Below, one piece after another: positions 34,896-43,781 of a stretch of DNA of 52,512 nt. The notes below the pieces were generated by a model. The model did not search any database, was not told the origin of the DNA, and saw only the letters and a list, made by a program, of their open reading frames with translations. Every line of letters begins with the position of its first letter. The stretch's first letter is position 1. The stretch comes from Candidatus Gastranaerophilales bacterium (GTDB lineage Bacteria; Cyanobacteriota; Vampirovibrionia; Gastranaerophilales; Gastranaerophilaceae). The position numbers were made by a program, and so were the translations under genes. The stretch covers positions 1 to 52,512 of the forward strand of contig CALUWA010000008.1 of assembly GCA_944324365.1 (NCBI GenBank), in the 5' to 3' direction.

Positions 34896-35669
34896 TTATG
34901 CAGGCATATTTTCGTTTATGATAAATTCTTTATCAAGCTTAATGACAGACGAATTTTGACTGTGAAGAGGCAGAATTATATCAAAAACATTTTCATCGTT
35001 TTTGTTGTTTCTTACAACTATTCCGCCAGAATGCGCTTTTATTATCTGGAGTGCAAGGTAAAGTTTTATTCCAAATCCGATTTTTGTGTTTTTTGAAGGG
35101 TTGCAGGCATAATAATCAAACATACTCTCAAGTATTTCATCAGAAAGCTGGTGCCCTTTGTTTATCACTGAAATACACGAATTAAGCCCGGTATTTTTCA
35201 TCTTTATATAAAAAACAGAGTTTGAATATGCATAAGTTATACTGTTTGAGATTATATTAAAAACGGCCTGTTTTAAGTATTTTTCATCCCCATGTACAAT
35301 AACACCGTTCGGGGAAGGATAGATTAAAACTTTAAGTTTTTTCTCTCTGAATTTTTCATCCAGTTCCTGGCAGCATTCTTCTACAAGTTGCTGCAAATTT
35401 ACCGGCCTGTTGTCAAGAATAATTTCTTTGTTTTCAAACTTGTAATTTGTAAGAGTTGTGGAAACCATATCCAAAATAGTTTCGCATGATTCTTTGGTAA
35501 GTTTTATTATTTCGACTTGTTCGGAATTTAGAGAGCCGAAAGTTCCTTCAAGCAGCATGTTTAGCGAACGTAATTGTGCAATTACCGGAGTTTTTAAATC
35601 GTGGTTCAGAATGCTTATGAAATTTTGTTTCAATTCATCTATTCTTATATTCATACGTTTATGTCCCAT
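34896..35669 (-). CDS. Sensor-less histidine kinase
   Basis: The 257-residue protein has a HisKA dimerisation/phosphoacceptor domain (ISILNHDLKTPV, with the phospho-accepting His about residue 23) and a HATPase domain. The N box is FNIISNSITYAY, the G1-like part is degenerate, and FGIKLYLALQIIKAHSG forms the end. It has no membrane segment or input domain, so the signal must come from a partner protein. No response regulator is adjacent; the next gene upstream encodes a diguanylate cyclase. The start has no clear ribosome binding site, and Met6 is an alternative. Confidence 0.85.
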   Translation of the reverse strand: MGHKRMNIRIDELKQNFISILNHDLKTPVIAQLRSLNMLLEGTFGSLNSEQVEIIKLTKESCETILDMVSTTLTNYKFENKEIILDNRPVNLQQLVEECCQELDEKFREKKLKVLIYPSPNGVIVHGDEKYLKQAVFNIISNSITYAYSNSVFYIKMKNTGLNSCISVINKGHQLSDEILESMFDYYACNPSKNTKIGFGIKLYLALQIIKAHSGGIVVRNNKNDENVFDIILPLHSQNSSVIKLDKEFIINENMPA

Positions 35670-35766
35670 TAGTTTTCAGTAAAGGGGGTAACAGCTTTTA
35701 TAATCTTAATTTACATATATAATAATATCTTGTATGAAAAAATACTATTATCCACTTGGGTAGTTT

Positions 35767-36432
35767 TTACTCAAATATTTCAATTCTGTTGCGGCCGGCT
35801 TGTTTTGCGCGATATAAGGCTTTGTCCGCATTATCCAGAAAAGTTTCCATATCCTCGGCATTATTTGAGCTTACGCCCGTGCTGATTGTTACATTTAGTG
35901 GTTTGCCGTTGAAAACAAAAGGGTATTCCTCAATTTTTTTACGCAATCTTTCAAGAGGAATTTGCGAAGATTTTATATCTGTTTCCGTCAGTATTACGAC
36001 AAACTCCTCTCCGCCGTATCTAAAAACAAAATCAGTTTTTCTGAAGTTATCCATAATAAGATATGCAACTTCTTTTAAAACGTAATCCCCGCAAAGATGG
36101 CCGTATGTGTCATTAACTTTTTTGAAAAAATCTATGTCAATAATTGCAAGACTTAAATCCCCGCCGTACCTTTTTGAACGCATAAATTCGCGCTCTACCG
36201 TATTATCAAAATGTCTGCGGTTGTATAGTCCTGTCAGGGCGTCAGTTAAAGATAAATATCTTGTGCGGGAGTACATAAAGTTAATCTTTTTTATGACGTC
36301 CAGTTTGTTATCTTCCGGTACCGGAAAATTTGTAATAATTTCTTCTATATTTTTCTGAATTTCGTCCAAAAGATTATCCGGAATATCAAACGAATTTTGA
36401 TATTCAATATTATCCTCAAAATCACCGCTCAT
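35767..36432 (-). CDS. Diguanylate cyclase (GGDEF domain)
   Basis: The 221-residue protein (ATG 36432, 8 bases after TGGAG; a start at 36453 is unlikely) makes cyclic di-GMP from two GTP. The GGDEF domain fills the C-terminal 160 residues, with the active-site motif GGEEF at about 140-144. The inhibitory-site motif RxxD (RKTD) lies five residues before it, so product inhibition is expected. The N-terminal 50 residues are helical and acidic, with no recognisable sensor. It is not fused to an EAL domain. The window's HD-GYP domain (40717) looks inactive. Confidence 0.9.
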   Translation of the reverse strand: MSGDFEDNIEYQNSFDIPDNLLDEIQKNIEEIITNFPVPEDNKLDVIKKINFMYSRTRYLSLTDALTGLYNRRHFDNTVEREFMRSKRYGGDLSLAIIDIDFFKKVNDTYGHLCGDYVLKEVAYLIMDNFRKTDFVFRYGGEEFVVILTETDIKSSQIPLERLRKKIEEYPFVFNGKPLNVTISTGVSSNNAEDMETFLDNADKALYRAKQAGRNRIEIFE

Positions 36433-36525
36433 ACTTATTTTCTCCACTAACACAAGATTAAGTACTAAAACATTCTATCATAAAAATTGCAAGACAGAAA
36501 ACTTTTTGCTAAAATTTACAACAAA

Positions 36526-37119
36526 ATGAAACTTAATGCTGGAGAATTATTAAAAAAATATTTGGAGAAAAATACTCCTCATGCGTATGAGGTAGAAAGA
36601 TTATGCACAATGCTATTTGAAGAACTTAGCAAAAATGTGTATGAAATGCCGCAGCGCGAACTTGAAATGCTTCAGGCTGCCGCCCTTTTGCATGATATAG
36701 GCTATTCTGTTGAGGCAAAATCACATAACAAACATTCCCGCGATATTATTCTTAAAGAAGGATTAGAAGGTTTTGCTGATGAAGAAGTGAAAATTATTGC
36801 CTGCATTGCAAGATATCATAGAGGCAATCTTCCCGATAAAAACAGACATAAATTATACGGAAGCTTTTCAAAAACCGAACGGAAAATTATAAAAAGACTC
36901 TCCGGTATTCTCAGATTTGCTGACGGCTTGGATATCGAACATAAACCAATTATTCGTGAAGTCCGAACGGAGTATGATTCTGCAAATCATATTCTGAAAA
37001 TAATTTTAATTCCGGATCCTGCAGCCGGCGGATTAAATATCTCAAAATCTTTGAGAAAACGGGATTTGCTTGAGCTTGGCTTTAAGTGCCAATCTGTCGT
37101 TTTTATAAAAAGCAAATGA
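36526..37119 (+). CDS. HD-domain phosphohydrolase (Ppx/GppA C-terminal-like)
   Basis: The 197-residue protein has an intact HD metal site, with a His in NTPHAYEVERL, LLHDIGY with the HD pair (about residues 60-66), and later His and Asp in KHSRDII and FADGLDIEHK. It resembles the HD domain found at the C-terminus of some exopolyphosphatases, but has no phosphatase domain itself. A nucleotide or polyphosphate-type substrate is possible. I start it at ATG 36526. A TTG 36487 lies upstream, but an extended -10 box (TGC-TAAAAT) 10 bases before ATG 36526 favours the short form. Confidence 0.8.
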   Translation: MKLNAGELLKKYLEKNTPHAYEVERLCTMLFEELSKNVYEMPQRELEMLQAAALLHDIGYSVEAKSHNKHSRDIILKEGLEGFADEEVKIIACIARYHRGNLPDKNRHKLYGSFSKTERKIIKRLSGILRFADGLDIEHKPIIREVRTEYDSANHILKIILIPDPAAGGLNISKSLRKRDLLELGFKCQSVVFIKSK

Positions 37120-37332
37120 TTACTTCCGTTTTTCTCTTATAACGATTTCATACCCCAGATAATCCAAAATATCATTCACGGTTTGGAAACGAATACGCTG
37201 ATTTATTAATTCGGATGAAATTGTACTTTCATTTGGAATATCATAGTTGCTGCCTCTAGTGGCTTTAACTACTTTCCGCATTGAAGTGCCTTCTTTTACC
37301 AACAATATTTTTAACTCTTTACGAATATCCAT
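37120..37332 (-). CDS. Small HTH regulator (XRE-like)
   Basis: The 70-residue protein (ATG 37332) is laid out like the small XRE-type DNA-binding proteins. A first helix, MDIRKELKILLVKEGTSMRKVVKAT, is followed by an odd glycine/asparagine loop, a probable recognition helix ESTISSELINQRI and the closing VNDILDYLGYEIVIREK. The last segment is typical of this group. The frame extends upstream to 37374, but a TACGAT box 7 bases before ATG 37332 suggests a nearly leaderless start there. It is convergent with the HD gene and adjoins its stop codon. The target is unknown. Confidence 0.7.
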   Translation of the reverse strand: MDIRKELKILLVKEGTSMRKVVKATRGSNYDIPNESTISSELINQRIRFQTVNDILDYLGYEIVIREKRK

Positions 37333-37557
37333 AAGTAGAATCGTAGCCTTATTTTGGTCAAAAAACAAAAACATTGCACGATAGCCTTTTATATCGAATT
37401 TAATTTGATATTATGCTATAAATGTTAAGTGAGTTTTTAATAAAATTAATTTAAAAGACAAAAAATGTTAACTTTTGTAAAAAAATCTCTTATTGTAACA
37501 TTTCTTTATAAAAAAAATACTTTATATATATAGGGAAAAACATAAAGGAAAAGTATC

Positions 37558-37839
37558 ATGAGTTTCGATGTTAATGTCTTAAGCGTCAAGCCGATAATCA
37601 GGGAAGCCGCGAGCATGAACAACGACGGCGGCGGCGGAAACCTTGGCTATATGCAGCAGGGGCAAAAGGACGAAAAAGAAAAAAAATACAGGTTAGATGA
37701 AAGCATTTTCGGGAAAAAAGAAGAAGATATTTTTGTCGGTAAAAATGATTTAGAAGGTTTTGAAGAAGGTTTTTCGTTTGTTAAATGGGTAGAAAACTTG
37801 GTTAAAAACATTAAAAAAATCTTCTTAAAATCGAAATAG
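37558..37839 (+). CDS. Unknown small charged protein
   Basis: I do not recognise this 93-residue protein. It starts with an ordinary segment (MSFDVNVLSVKPIIREA), then a glycine-rich stretch (NNDGGGGNLGY). A strongly charged Lys/Glu part follows. The C-terminus looks like a basic amphipathic helix (VKWVENLVKNIKKIFLKSK) that could lie on a membrane. It has no signal peptide. An AAAGGAAAAG site supports the start. Its stop adjoins the convergent pheA. Confidence 0.6.
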   Translation: MSFDVNVLSVKPIIREAASMNNDGGGGNLGYMQQGQKDEKEKKYRLDESIFGKKEEDIFVGKNDLEGFEEGFSFVKWVENLVKNIKKIFLKSK

Positions 37840-38688
37840 TTATCTTCCGTATGAACCCATAAATTTCATATAGGTAGCTTTTTCTTTTACTTGTTTTACA
37901 GTTTCAAGGATTGTTTTGTTTTTGATATGTCCGTCAAAATTCACAATAAATATATAGTCGCCGAATTCATGTTTTGAAGGACGTGAAGATATGTAAGAAA
38001 GATTTATATTGTTCTTATAAAATATATTTAAAATCTCCATTAACGAGCCCGGGCGGTTTGCGGCCGTAAACATTAAAGTTGTTCGGTCTTTGCCTGTAGG
38101 TTCGGTCTCAAAATCTCCTATGAGAATAAATCTTGTCTGGTTTGACTTATCGTCGTTTATGTTTTCTCTAAGAATATTCAAATTGTAAACTTCTGCGGTT
38201 TTTTCGCTTCCTATTGCGGCATAAGTCAGGTTATAGTTAGCCAAACTTCTGGCAGCTTCTGCCGTAGACGGAGCTTCTATAATATTTAAATTTCTCGGCA
38301 GCTCATCATGAATAAAACCCTGGCATTGCGCCAAAGCCTGCGGATGGGAAATTACACCGGTTATTGAATAAAATTCGGTATTGCGGGACAACAGGCAATG
38401 ATGAATAGGCATAATAATTTCCGATAGAATTTTTATATTCGGGTTCTGGCATGCCATAAGATTATCCAGTGTTTCCCGAACTGTTCCTTCAATGGAATTT
38501 TCAACGGGCAAAACCCCTAAAGAGTCCGGAGTATTTTGGACAAATTCAACTACCTGTCTTATTGTATTTTGCGGTGCTGGATATGCCTTTATATTGTATT
38601 TGTTGCAAAACAAATCGTGTGCCATTTCCGAAAATGACGCGTGAGGACCAAGGTAAGCTATTTGAGTAACGTTTTCGAAATTCATCAT
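37840..38688 (-). CDS. pheA: Prephenate dehydratase
   Basis: The 282-residue protein converts prephenate to phenylpyruvate in phenylalanine synthesis. The catalytic domain (residues 1-185) has IAYLGPHASFSEMA, LPVENSIEGTVRETLD and NQTRFILIG with the essential Thr. The C-terminal ACT domain (about 200-282) has FTAANRPGSLMEILNIF and SYISSRPSK, matching the phenylalanine-binding ESRP-like region, so feedback inhibition is expected. No chorismate mutase domain is fused. There is no clear ribosome binding site; two adjacent ATGs (38688 and 38685) are possible starts. Confidence 0.93.
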   Translation of the reverse strand: MMNFENVTQIAYLGPHASFSEMAHDLFCNKYNIKAYPAPQNTIRQVVEFVQNTPDSLGVLPVENSIEGTVRETLDNLMACQNPNIKILSEIIMPIHHCLLSRNTEFYSITGVISHPQALAQCQGFIHDELPRNLNIIEAPSTAEAARSLANYNLTYAAIGSEKTAEVYNLNILRENINDDKSNQTRFILIGDFETEPTGKDRTTLMFTAANRPGSLMEILNIFYKNNINLSYISSRPSKHEFGDYIFIVNFDGHIKNKTILETVKQVKEKATYMKFMGSYGR

Positions 38689-38745
38689 TTACTTAACTCT
38701 GTATTTTAACTATTATTATACATAAAAAGAAGATAAGAGGATAAT

Positions 38746-40119
38746 ATGACTGGAATAAAGTTTGGAACAGACGGCTGGCGTGCCGTGGTCGGAAAAGATT
38801 TTACGCCGGAGAATGTAAAATTAGTAACCAATGCTATCGGAAAGTATGTTTTTGATAATTTTGGCATAAACAAAAAAATCATTATCGGTTATGATCCGCG
38901 AAACATGGCGGATATATTTTCCAAGCAATGTGCCGAAACCCTAAAACAGCTCGGATTTGATGTTTTATACAGTGATAAAATAATTCCGACCCCTGTTCTT
39001 GCGTATAATGCAAAACTCTTAAATGCCTGCGCCGTGATGTTTACAGCGTCGCATAACCCGCCGGAATATCTTGGGATGAAATTTATCCCTGACTATGCAG
39101 GGCCTGCAACAAGCGATATTACAAATCAGTTGATGGATAATCTTGAAGCGGAGGAATTCGAACCGCAAAAGTCCGGAAGTATTACGATATATGATTTTCA
39201 GCCGGATTATAACAGACATATCGAAACTCTTATTGATTTTGAAAAGATAAAAACACTTAAAACAAATATTCTTTACGACGGGTTTTATTCGGCAAGCATA
39301 GGGTATTTTGATAAGCTTCTTGAAGAGCACCGGATAAAGTTTGAAACAATGAATATGTTTTACGATAAGAATTTTGGCGGCGGCATGCCTGATCCGAAGC
39401 CAAAGTATTTAAAAGATTTGATAGAAAAAATAAAAAATAGCGAAAACACTATCGGACTTGCAAATGACGGGGATGCCGACAGATTCGGCGTGATTAATGA
39501 AAACGGAGAATATGTTTCCCCTAACGAAATCATTGCGATTTTGCTTATGCATCTTAAGAAAAACAAAGGCTATGAAGGTTCTCTTGTAAAAACAGTCGGT
39601 GCAAGCCTTTTGTTAGATAAAGTTGCGGAAAAGCTCGGTGTGGAAGTAATAGAAACAGCAGTAGGTTTTAAACACGTCGGCGAAGCAATGAGAAAATATA
39701 ACCCGGTAATAGGCGGCGAAGAAAGCGGCGGATTGAGTATTCAGGGGCATATCCCTGAAAAGGACGGTATTCTGGCAAATTTATTAATCTTAGAGGCTAT
39801 GGCATATGAAAATAAATCGCTTGTTAAACTTCAAGAGGATTTATATGCTTTTGCGGGGTGTAAATTCTATAATGACAGGGTTGATAAAAAGTTAAATAAT
39901 ACCGAAGAAATTAAGCCTCTTTTGGAAAAATTTAAAGCTCAGAAAATAATCGGGAAATATAATATAATTAGGACAGATACAAAAGATGGGGTGAAAATAT
40001 ATCTGGATGACAATTCAAGCTGGATTTTAGTTCGCCCGAGCGGAACCGAGCCGCTGTTAAGGATTTATTTCGAAAGCAGCAGCCCGGAAAAAATAGAAGA
40101 ATTGAAAAACTTTATTTAA
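38746..40119 (+). CDS. Phosphoglucomutase / phosphomannomutase family protein
   Basis: The 457-residue protein is an alpha-D-phosphohexomutase. It has the four signature loops: the phosphoserine loop TASHNPPEYLGMKF (about residues 100-113), the metal-binding loop DGDADRFG, the sugar-binding GGEESGG and the phosphate-binding RPSGTEPLLRIY. It interconverts hexose 1- and 6-phosphates for cell-envelope or storage sugar synthesis. Glucose, mannose or glucosamine specificity cannot be settled by eye; GEESGG rather than GEQSGH favours glucose or mannose over glucosamine. An AGAGGA site supports the start. It is divergent from pheA. Confidence 0.9.
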   Translation: MTGIKFGTDGWRAVVGKDFTPENVKLVTNAIGKYVFDNFGINKKIIIGYDPRNMADIFSKQCAETLKQLGFDVLYSDKIIPTPVLAYNAKLLNACAVMFTASHNPPEYLGMKFIPDYAGPATSDITNQLMDNLEAEEFEPQKSGSITIYDFQPDYNRHIETLIDFEKIKTLKTNILYDGFYSASIGYFDKLLEEHRIKFETMNMFYDKNFGGGMPDPKPKYLKDLIEKIKNSENTIGLANDGDADRFGVINENGEYVSPNEIIAILLMHLKKNKGYEGSLVKTVGASLLLDKVAEKLGVEVIETAVGFKHVGEAMRKYNPVIGGEESGGLSIQGHIPEKDGILANLLILEAMAYENKSLVKLQEDLYAFAGCKFYNDRVDKKLNNTEEIKPLLEKFKAQKIIGKYNIIRTDTKDGVKIYLDDNSSWILVRPSGTEPLLRIYFESSSPEKIEELKNFI

Positions 40120-40142
40120 TAAAGTTTTTACATAATCCACGT

Positions 40143-40245
40143 TAGTGCCTGAAGCACTACACTATAACGCGTCTTGGATTATTGGCGGCTCGATCGGTTA
40201 AACGCAGCTCTCTTCTGGACGGGTTTCGCTGCACTCACTCTTGCC
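40143..40245. repeat. 103-bp dispersed repeat, inverted copy of 14091-14193
   Basis: The reverse complement aligns end to end with 14091-14193, with the longest shared block at the AATAATCCAAGACGCG site. The two copies differ at perhaps a fifth of positions, so they are not a recent duplication. The 26-kb-apart inverted pair could mediate inversion if similarity were higher. Confidence 0.75.
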
Positions 40246-40331
40246 AAAATGTTATTTGAGTTTTCAGCTCAAATTCTTTCATGGCTCACTATCGCACTTC
40301 GTGCACGTTCGCCTGACTCAACTCTACCAGA

Positions 40332-40405
40332 CGTCATTGCGAGGAGCAACGCGACGAAGCAATCCAGGAAATTTTCTATGGATTTTATGGATTGCTTCGC
40401 TTACT
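40332..40405. repeat. Palindromic dispersed repeat (CATTGCGAG / GGATTGCTTCGC type)
   Basis: The element starts CGTCATTGCGAGGAGC and reaches GACGAAGCAATCC. After an AT-rich middle it returns as GGATTGCTTCGC, giving an imperfect palindrome. A related single arm lies at about 14485-14512 in the pilin leader. Repeats of this style occur between genes in many bacteria. Confidence 0.7.
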
Positions 40406-40716
40406 ATCGGATTATTCGGGTTGTCGCCGGAGTAACGTCCGGCTCCAACTTACGGGCTGGGGCACTTCGTGCCACGGCGCCCTACCGAAAATCCGCCCTC
40501 TGAATGACGGGAAATGCGCTGCGTTGTCCTTAGCAGCGCTTAACGATTTCGTTTGCGAAGCAAACGGAACGTACTGTAACTTCTTGAGTTTATAAATCTC
40601 CTACCAAAGTATAATATATCCCATACTAAAGTATGAAATTTTGTAAAAAACATTAAAGTTTTTTCACAGTCATGCCGTATATAAAAACAAAGCATGCAAG
40701 TAGAAGGAAATTTGTA

Positions 40717-42006
40717 ATGGAAAACAAAGATTTAAAAAGCGGCGTATCACTTTTTGGTCAGTCTGAGAGATTAATGGGTAATGACCCGTTAGAAGAGATT
40801 TTTGCTTTAAATTTAGGAGATTTTGTTTCTGAACATTTGATTTCGGAAGATTTGGCAAAGAAAATCGGCTCAAATGAAAAGAATAAAAAAGAACGTTTAA
40901 AAAATCAGCTTGAAGAACTTGTTTCTATCTATTCGCTGAAAAATACTCTTTGTGTTCTAAATTTCGAAACCAAAGAGGAGTATGCTATTTATACGGCAAT
41001 TGCGCATTCCATTACCCAAATGCTTGAGGTTAAAAAGTGTAATATATATCTGGCAAAAGATTTTGCACGCGGCATGTCTAACCCGGATTTTGACCTTGTA
41101 CTTGTCGGAACTTCTGATGAAAAATTATACCGCGGCGGGTTCAAATACAGCGACGAGTCCGTAGTCAGCAGAGCATATACAGAACGTGAAACCCTGAAGG
41201 ACGGAGATATAATTGCAATACCAATGTTCTGCAATTCAAAGAGTGTTGGTGTTATTTCTTTGGAAAAAAATAATTCAGCTCCGGTTGCACAGGAATATTT
41301 GAGTTTGGTTGAAAGTATGGCGAAGCTTTTTGCAACGTCAATGACATTGCAGGGAGAGATAGATAATACAAATCTTCTTATGGCGGATGAAGATTCGCAT
41401 ATCAGCGACTTACAGCATTCAAGAGCCGAACTGACGGCTTTAATCGGAGATTTATGCGATTACCAGCAGAGTTTTGTGGAACATCTGGCCAAAGCTGTTG
41501 ATACCAAAGGAAGATACAACGTTTCACATTCAAAGAATACCGCTGAACTTGCCCGTAAGATTTGCAAACAGCTTGGTTTGAATGAAAAAACAACGGATTT
41601 AATATATTATGCGGCACTGCTCCAGAATATCGGCAAAATAATGCTTCCGGAAAAAATCTTCACAACCAGCGGCAAGCTTTCAGATGAAGATTTGAAATTA
41701 ATGCAGTCGCAGGCAAATATCGGAGTTAATCTGCTTATGAATATAAACTTCTTGTCAGAAGTTGTTCCGTACGTTACGTACCAAAAAGAACGCTATGACG
41801 GCTCCGGTGCTCCGGAAGGGCTTAAAGGTATGTCAATCCCGTTCGGTTCAAGAATTATTGCGGTTGCCGATGCTTATAGCGCGATGACTTCCGACAGATC
41901 ATACAGAAAAGCTATGACAACAGTTAAAGCTGTTTCGATATTAAAAGAAGAAGCGGGTACAAAATGGGATCCGGTTGTCGTAGATGCTCTTTGCGAAATT
42001 GTTTAG
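40717..42006 (+). CDS. GAF-like sensor with degenerate HD-GYP domain
   Basis: The 429-residue protein (ATG 40717 after GAAGGA; an upstream frame from 40672 has no site) has an N-terminal helical part, a GAF-like domain (about residues 85-215) and a C-terminal HD-GYP-type domain (about 250-429). HD-GYP enzymes degrade cyclic di-GMP, but nearly all metal ligands are changed. LLHDIGK is LLQNIGK (Gln303-Asn304), the HHE pair is YQKE, GYP is GAP and ADxYDA is ADAYSA. Only the first His (VSHS) and the general fold remain. It is probably a non-catalytic receptor or scaffold. It stands upstream of coaD. Confidence 0.8.
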   Translation: MENKDLKSGVSLFGQSERLMGNDPLEEIFALNLGDFVSEHLISEDLAKKIGSNEKNKKERLKNQLEELVSIYSLKNTLCVLNFETKEEYAIYTAIAHSITQMLEVKKCNIYLAKDFARGMSNPDFDLVLVGTSDEKLYRGGFKYSDESVVSRAYTERETLKDGDIIAIPMFCNSKSVGVISLEKNNSAPVAQEYLSLVESMAKLFATSMTLQGEIDNTNLLMADEDSHISDLQHSRAELTALIGDLCDYQQSFVEHLAKAVDTKGRYNVSHSKNTAELARKICKQLGLNEKTTDLIYYAALLQNIGKIMLPEKIFTTSGKLSDEDLKLMQSQANIGVNLLMNINFLSEVVPYVTYQKERYDGSGAPEGLKGMSIPFGSRIIAVADAYSAMTSDRSYRKAMTTVKAVSILKEEAGTKWDPVVVDALCEIV

Positions 42007-42074
42007 GCAAAATCTTTACTTTTTGAATTTTTTTGCCGTATAATTTTTCCTGTAATCTCAGAAAGGAAAAATTA

Positions 42075-42554
42075 ATGAAGATAGCAGTATATCCGGGTAG
42101 TTTTGACCCGATTACAAAGGGGCATCTTGATATTTTAAAAACAGGTGCAGGAATTTTCGATAAAGTTATCATTGCGGTTGCGAGAAATTCCGAAAAAAAA
42201 GGATTTTTGCCGGTAGATGAACGTGTCAGGCTTATTCGCGAAAGCGTAACCCATCTTGACAATGTCGAAGTTGACAGTTTTGAAGGCTTAACTATTGAAT
42301 ATGCCAAAAAGCATGGTGCACAGGTGTTAATCCGAGGATTGCGCGCTGTTTCGGATTTTGAATATGAATTACAGCTTTCACAGGCTAACAGTGCCTTGTG
42401 CGAAGATATCAAGACTGTGTTTTTAACCACAAAGCCAAAGTATAACTTTATTTCATCAAGTACGATTAAGGAAATATATCTAAATAACGGCGATATTTCC
42501 AAGTTTGTGCCTCAGCCGGTTTATGATTATCTGGTGAAACGTAAAGTATGTTAA
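42075..42554 (+). CDS. coaD: Phosphopantetheine adenylyltransferase
   Basis: The 159-residue protein transfers AMP from ATP to 4'-phosphopantetheine, the fourth step of coenzyme A synthesis. It has the nucleotidyltransferase T-x-G-H motif (YPGSFDPITKGHLDIL, residues about 5-20), then IRGLRAVSDFEYELQLSQAN and the SSTIKE motif near residue 130. The length is normal. The start at 42075 follows AGAAAGGA; an earlier in-frame ATG at 42033 is unlikely. The next gene starts within 75 bases in the same direction. Confidence 0.95.
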   Translation: MKIAVYPGSFDPITKGHLDILKTGAGIFDKVIIAVARNSEKKGFLPVDERVRLIRESVTHLDNVEVDSFEGLTIEYAKKHGAQVLIRGLRAVSDFEYELQLSQANSALCEDIKTVFLTTKPKYNFISSSTIKEIYLNNGDISKFVPQPVYDYLVKRKVC

Positions 42555-42627
42555 GGACATAGCAGTTTATAATTTGACAATTATTTTACGCTTATGTAGA
42601 ATGATGTTATATAGAAAGGGAATATGT

Positions 42628-43230
42628 GTGACGGACATGCAACAGAACGGAGTATTTGACTTATTGAAATTGCTTGAATACGCAATTGAAGAAAGTTTTA
42701 CAATTATACCTAACAAATTTGTCGTAGTAAAACCAAATGAAATTTTGACATTAATTGACAGAATATATGCATCTTTGCCGGTAGAAGTTCAGGAAGCAAG
42801 AGCGTTTTTAAGACGCAGAGAAGAATTGCAGCTTGAAGCTCAGCAAAAAGCTGAAAAAATTATAGCGGATGCGCAGATGGAAGCTGACAGAAAACTCAGT
42901 GAAGCCGATTTTATTAAGGCTGTAGAAAGAGAAGGCATCAGAATCAGAAACCAGGTTCAGGAAGAATGCGAAGAGTTGAAAAGAAAAGCTCTTGAGGAAG
43001 CTGACAATATCCGTTCACAAGCTGCAGATGATGCAATCAGAACAAAAGAAGGTGCTGAATTATACGCAGAACAGGTTCTGACAAATATTGAACAAGATTT
43101 GAATAAACTCCAGCAGGTTGTTAAAAACGGCCAGATTTATATGGAACAGCTCCGTGCAGGTTCCGGTTCCGGAGCTAATTACCAGGTTGCAAGTTCAAAT
43201 CTAAAATCCTCCGATTACGCAGTGAAATAA
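42628..43230 (+). CDS. Coiled-coil protein of unknown function
   Basis: The protein of about 200 residues (GTG 42628, 7 bases after AAAGGG; ATG 42637 is an alternative) has a short N-terminal domain (FDLLKLLEYAIEESFTIIPNKFVVVKPNEIL). A long Glu/Lys/Ala-rich coiled coil follows (about residues 60-165), of the type seen in V-ATPase E or DivIVA-like proteins. The end is Gly/Ser-rich. It has no membrane segment. Proteins of this pattern follow coaD in some Firmicutes, but I cannot name the family. A structural or cell-division role is conceivable. A terminator follows. Confidence 0.65.
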   Translation: MTDMQQNGVFDLLKLLEYAIEESFTIIPNKFVVVKPNEILTLIDRIYASLPVEVQEARAFLRRREELQLEAQQKAEKIIADAQMEADRKLSEADFIKAVEREGIRIRNQVQEECEELKRKALEEADNIRSQAADDAIRTKEGAELYAEQVLTNIEQDLNKLQQVVKNGQIYMEQLRAGSGSGANYQVASSNLKSSDYAVK

Positions 43231-43253
43231 AAACAGCGATAAATAATTTTTTG

Positions 43254-43280
43254 AAAAGAAGGATGAAAATCCTTCTTTTT
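43254..43280 (+). terminator. Rho-independent terminator after the coiled-coil gene
   Basis: AAGAAGGAT and ATCCTTCTT form a perfect stem around a GAAA tetraloop, followed by more T. It ends the coaD unit before the ribosomal-protein operon. Confidence 0.88.
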
Positions 43281-43330
43281 GTATATTATGATTTATCTAA
43301 AAACTTTGCTTATAGTTTGTTAACAATTGT

Positions 43331-43359
43331 TTGCATTTTAAAATTTTTTGTTATAGGAT
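43331..43359 (+). promoter_or_regulatory. Probable promoter of the rpmG-secE-nusG-rplKA operon
   Basis: TTGCAT (43331-43336), 17 bases and TAGGAT (43354-43359) form a plausible promoter. Between it and rpmG lie two hairpins, TAGAATGTG/CACATTCTA (about 43382-43405, followed by TTTT) and AAAAGC/GCTTTT. The first looks like a weak attenuator in the roughly 150-base leader. Confidence 0.5.
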
Positions 43360-43511
43360 AGAAGCATAAGCCGATTTTGATAGAATGTGTTAGTTCACAT
43401 TCTATTTTAAAAAGCAAAGCTTTTATAAGTTTTGAAAAGGCTAAAAATGGCACTATATAAGGGAAAGCGCCAAAATACAAAAGACAATTAAAGACAAAAA
43501 GGAAGAATAAA

Positions 43512-43679
43512 ATGGGTATCAAAGGTAAAAATGACAGAATGGTAGTTCTTGCTTGTGAAGACTGCAAGGAAAGAAACTACACAACAGTAAAAAACAAGAA
43601 AAATATTAAAGAAAGATTAGAATTGAGCAAATATTGCCCAAAATGTAAAAAACATACTAATCATAAAGAAACAAAATAA
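43512..43679 (+). CDS. rpmG: 50S ribosomal protein L33
   Basis: The 55-residue protein was found by reading the frame from ATG 43512 to TAA 43679. It has the L33 layout: [23 protein letters not shown], a zinc-ribbon pair of C-x-x-C motifs (CEDC near residues 15-18 and CPKC near 43-46), and a basic end. It belongs to the large ribosomal subunit. Retention of both cysteine pairs marks the zinc-binding (C+) form. An AAGGAAG site supports the start. Its place just before tRNA-Trp, secE and nusG is a common bacterial arrangement. Confidence 0.92.
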   Translation: MGIKGKNDRMVVLACEDCKERNYTTVKNKKNIKERLELSKYCPKCKKHTNHKETK

Positions 43680-43781
43680 CCGTTTTTCGGCAGGGCGGCA
43701 ATCGCCTTGTTACTTTCAAAGTTCTCTGTGATAGCGGAGGCTGGAAAGCTGAAAATTCGGTACCGGGTACTCCCCGGACAG

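Larger units (their letters stand above)
40120..40716. other. Repeat-rich intergenic region
   Basis: No convincing gene is present in these 597 bases. The region holds the inverted 103-bp repeat (40143-40245), a GCAATCC-type palindromic repeat (40332-40405) and a segment shared with 109-127 (40515-40533). It also has a GGTTGTCGCCGGAGTAAC-type GC-rich stretch typical of such debris. Open frames here overlap in all phases and look like by-products. The last 20 bases carry a GAAGGA site for the gene starting at 40717. Confidence 0.65.

Noticed and set aside
40174-40595. Overlapping open frames in the 40-kb repeat region
   Set aside because: They cover dispersed repeats in several phases, lack ribosome binding sites and share no protein-like pattern.
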